Shown here: in pieces, positions 61,639 to 64,000 of the stretch | Layout of the letters: each line of letters begins with the position of its first letter | Numbering within the stretch: the stretch's first letter is position 1 | Assembly: GCA_964413935.1 (NCBI GenBank) | Contig: CAYPTY010000015.1 | Coordinates: 1 to 64,000, forward strand | Reading direction: 5' to 3' | Origin: CAYPTY01 sp964413935 | GTDB taxonomy: Bacteria; Bacteroidota; Rhodothermia; Balneolales; Balneolaceae | DNA length: 64,000 nt | The notes under the pieces: generated by a model | Databases searched by the model: none | What the model saw: only the letters and a program-made list of their open reading frames with translations | What the model was told of the DNA's origin: nothing | Program-made: the position numbers and the translations under genes

Positions 61639-64000
61639 TTAGAATTTGATAGAGAAGCCGAAAACGATATGACGTTGCTGGATGAAGTTTGCCGGGTTCA
61701 GATAAGCCGGGATGTTATTATCGCGGGGATCCAGATATCGCGGATCGCGCACATTGCTGGGCACATCATAAGAACGGTCGTTCCTCAGTTCAGCCAGTTC
61801 AGCCTGACTGGTCGGATAATCGGTTCGGTATCCTTTTCCGGTAACCGGGTTGATGATAATGGGGTTCTCATTATTCAGGATGTTCGTGATTTCAAGGAAG
61901 GCCGTGATACGGGTTCCATTTATATCAAACCATTTCTGAAAATTCAGATCCATGTAGAACCAGCTTGGGCCAATTTCGCTGAATCGTTGAGCCGGATCCT
62001 GAACCCTCTCATAGATGGGTCTCCAGTCTTCCACACCTGTTACAGGGTTTCGCTCAAAGCCTTTGAATTCGACCGGAGTATATCGGGTACCGCTTCTCCA
62101 CACGGCAGATAGGAAGAGCTGCAATTTGTTTAAGGGATCAAGACCAAAGAGCGGGTTTCTGCGGTCATAGGTAAAGGTCACGCTACTCTTTACATCAAAG
62201 GGGCGATCCCATGGCAGTGGAGTCTCAACATTGGTTCCGATGTCCTGCTGGGCTGCAATATCCCGGAAATTATCATCAGCTGTTGCACTCAGACCTTCAG
62301 CACGAGAGTAGGATGCAGAAACCTGTCCGCGGAACAGATCTCGGTACCGTTTAATGTAGGTCACTTCCACCCCGCGAGACCGAGCGAAATCACCGTTTAT
62401 CCGGAATGCCCGAACAACTTCTCTTCCGGTTACATCGAATGTGGTGATTTGCTGGGTTGTGATGAAGTCATATTTATCTCTCCAGAATGCCGAGATATTC
62501 AGAGCATCGTTTGAGGTAATCTGGTTTCGAAGTCCGATTTCATAGGAGATATCCACTTCCGGGTCCAGATTCGGGTTTCCGAGGTCAGGCAGGTCAGACT
62601 GATCACGGAAGAAGGGATCCAGGCCGGTGTAAACAAAGGTCGGGTGCGGAAGGCGGGTGGAATGCCCGTAGTTGAAAAAGAGTACCTGATTTTCACGAAC
62701 CGGGAAGGATACACTGATTTTAGGAAGCAGCCTGAACTTAAATCGCATACCCAGAATCGGGGTTGTGCTGTCCAGATAATCCTGACGCACAAACTCGGGA
62801 ACCTGTGAATCGGGATCCCTTACCGCGTTATCTACGAATTCGCCGGGTGCCCAGTATTCCAGTCGTGCACCCACATTCGCAATGAGACCCCGGTATCTGA
62901 TCTTATCCGTGATGAAAAAGGCACCGCGTTTCGGTTTTGCTCTCCATAGATCAAAAGTTTCCCCGATACGAAAAGTCTGTGATCGTGTATTGGTTTCCGG
63001 ATCGATAATGATCGGAGCTCCGATCCACGGGCGGGTGATATCAATCCACTGGTAGTCATTAAACTTAAATTCAAAACCGGCATCCAGTTGATTCTGACGC
63101 CCGTTAAAGAATTTGGTCATTGTAGATTTAAAGGTGATTTCTTCAGCAAAATGGTCGTGCCATAAGCGGGCAATACCACCATTGTTGAAGAAGCCGGGAC
63201 CAGCCAGCACATAGGTGAACTCATCTGTACCGGCAAACTCATCAGCCGGCCAGGTTACAATGGATTCGGGATCAAATTCACTGTCAACAGAATCGGGTCG
63301 CCAGTCTCGGCCGTTGGCATCAGCCCGTAGTCTGGTGAAGAGACGACTGACCTGTATCTCATAAAAAGCGGATGTGGAAACGGCTTGTGTCCATTTCACA
63401 TAAGCCAGTTTACTGTCGGCCGAATAAGTATTGGCATTATCCAGATCCAGCTGGAAGGGGAACTGGAAACCGGGCTGAATCTGCACATCAGCAGCGGTTA
63501 TCTGAAGCATTCGGGTGTTCTGATTCACCTGCAGCGATCTCTGGTAAGCCGCCTGAAGCTTCATGCCTGGTTTGATATTATAGGTCAGCTTCAAACTTCC
63601 ATTCCAGCGATTACTCTGCCGGGGTGATAATCTGGTGTCATTCACGAGTGAAGAGCGGACCTGATCGGCTGAAAATTTTGTGTAGTCATCAGAGAGTGAT
63701 ACCTGGCCGGTGGCAAAAAATGTCAGCTTCCCGGGCAGGTCAAGTCCTACAGCCGGTAATAATTGTTCGGCCAGTATACCCGGTCCCCCGAAGGATAACT
63801 CATAGACATCCGCAAAAAAGTTAGCCTGGTTATCGGCTACATTAGATCCGAAATTATCCCGTTTGTGGGTGAAATTTCCCTCATAGCGGTCGCCGCCATC
63901 CCGCGTTTTCACGGATATTACCCCAGAAGTCACGTCTCCGTATTCCGCTCCAACACCCCCGGTAACCAGCTCAACGGCTGAGAAGGAGTTGGCCCCAAGA
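61639..64000 (-). CDS. TonB-dependent receptor, 5' end beyond the window
   Basis: The coding frame runs off the right edge of the window; about 785 residues are visible. The visible part starts within the plug (LGANSFSAVELVTGGVGAEY, GDVTSGVISVKTRDGG) and passes into the barrel (FFNYGHSTRLPHPTF, LDPEVDISYEIGLRNQ, WRSGTRYTPVEF, DLNFQKWFDI), ending HIVFGFSIKF with terminal Phe. The LDPE and late YPTS/NNENP segments are typical of Bacteroidota-type receptors. Substrate unknown. It heads the operon with PorV-family barrel, propeller lipoprotein and phosphodiesterase. Confidence 0.9.
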   Translation of the reverse strand, partial: LGANSFSAVELVTGGVGAEYGDVTSGVISVKTRDGGDRYEGNFTHKRDNFGSNVADNQANFFADVYELSFGGPGILAEQLLPAVGLDLPGKLTFFATGQVSLSDDYTKFSADQVRSSLVNDTRLSPRQSNRWNGSLKLTYNIKPGMKLQAAYQRSLQVNQNTRMLQITAADVQIQPGFQFPFQLDLDNANTYSADSKLAYVKWTQAVSTSAFYEIQVSRLFTRLRADANGRDWRPDSVDSEFDPESIVTWPADEFAGTDEFTYVLAGPGFFNNGGIARLWHDHFAEEITFKSTMTKFFNGRQNQLDAGFEFKFNDYQWIDITRPWIGAPIIIDPETNTRSQTFRIGETFDLWRAKPKRGAFFITDKIRYRGLIANVGARLEYWAPGEFVDNAVRDPDSQVPEFVRQDYLDSTTPILGMRFKFRLLPKISVSFPVRENQVLFFNYGHSTRLPHPTFVYTGLDPFFRDQSDLPDLGNPNLDPEVDISYEIGLRNQITSNDALNISAFWRDKYDFITTQQITTFDVTGREVVRAFRINGDFARSRGVEVTYIKRYRDLFRGQVSASYSRAEGLSATADDNFRDIAAQQDIGTNVETPLPWDRPFDVKSSVTFTYDRRNPLFGLDPLNKLQLFLSAVWRSGTRYTPVEFKGFERNPVTGVEDWRPIYERVQDPAQRFSEIGPSWFYMDLNFQKWFDINGTRITAFLEITNILNNENPIIINPVTGKGYRTDYPTSQAELAELRNDRSYDVPSNVRDPRYLDPRDNNIPAYLNPANFIQQRHIVFGFSIKF

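Overview
This 64 kb window looks like a chromosomal segment of a marine or halophilic member of the Balneolota/Rhodothermota, close to Balneola or Gracilimonas. This is inferred from protein style, not from a marker gene. Secreted proteins end in type IX secretion (T9SS) C-terminal domains with the motif NYPNPFNPxTxIxF. Lipoproteins with short Cys lipoboxes are frequent, TonB-dependent receptors sit beside PorV/PorQ-family barrels, and GC is moderate. No rRNA, tRNA, CRISPR array, prophage or integrase was found.

Layout. 1-3.3 kb: a secreted Asp-box propeller protein and a small lipoprotein (minus strand). 3.5-8 kb: a GH3 and a GH99-like lipoprotein, then a broken DUF5996 gene between two G/T-rich repeats. 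8-14 kb: a secreted protein with an internal duplication, a GAF-PP2C phosphatase divergent from a membrane Ser/Thr kinase with TPRs, and a tandem pair of small secreted paralogs. 14-25.3 kb (minus strand): a surface carbohydrate-binding protein, a TonB-dependent receptor, a 1,130-residue secreted protein, a PorV-family barrel and a parvulin foldase. 25.6-43.2 kb (mostly plus): a LacI regulator and a glycan degradation block (GH5, aryl-sulfotransferase, two GH3, GH16, an alpha/beta esterase) running directly into a xylose operon (sugar/H+ symporter, xylulokinase, mutarotase, xylose isomerase). An SGNH hydrolase lies on the other strand.

43.2-50.3 kb: a 34-residue metallothionein-like peptide gene, a SigZ-like sigma factor, a PaiB-type protein, a hybrid histidine kinase, a PAS protein with SufE, a formylglycine-generating-enzyme-like lipoprotein gene broken by one stop codon, and an acyl-CoA dehydrogenase. 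50.5-55.1 kb: the methylmalonyl-CoA mutase small and large subunits and the MeaB GTPase. 55.07-56.03 kb: a REP/RAYT element, i.e. a single-domain Y1 transposase flanked by two REP(+)-spacer-REP(-) modules. 56-58.1 kb: diadenylate cyclase, dihydropteroate synthase and ferredoxin. 58.1-64 kb (minus): a second TonB receptor (5' end outside the window), a second PorV-family barrel, a beta-propeller lipoprotein and an ectonucleotide-pyrophosphatase-like phosphodiesterase.

How the parts fit. The 14-43 kb region reads as a polysaccharide utilisation locus without a SusD: surface binding and TonB uptake on one side of the LacI gene, beta-glucan and xylan hydrolases and xylose catabolism on the other. 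The least conventional items are the REP/RAYT element whose stop codon lies inside a REP, the metallothionein-like/SigZ unit, the two TonB-receptor plus PorV modules, and the tandem EGSSPPVII-motif proteins.
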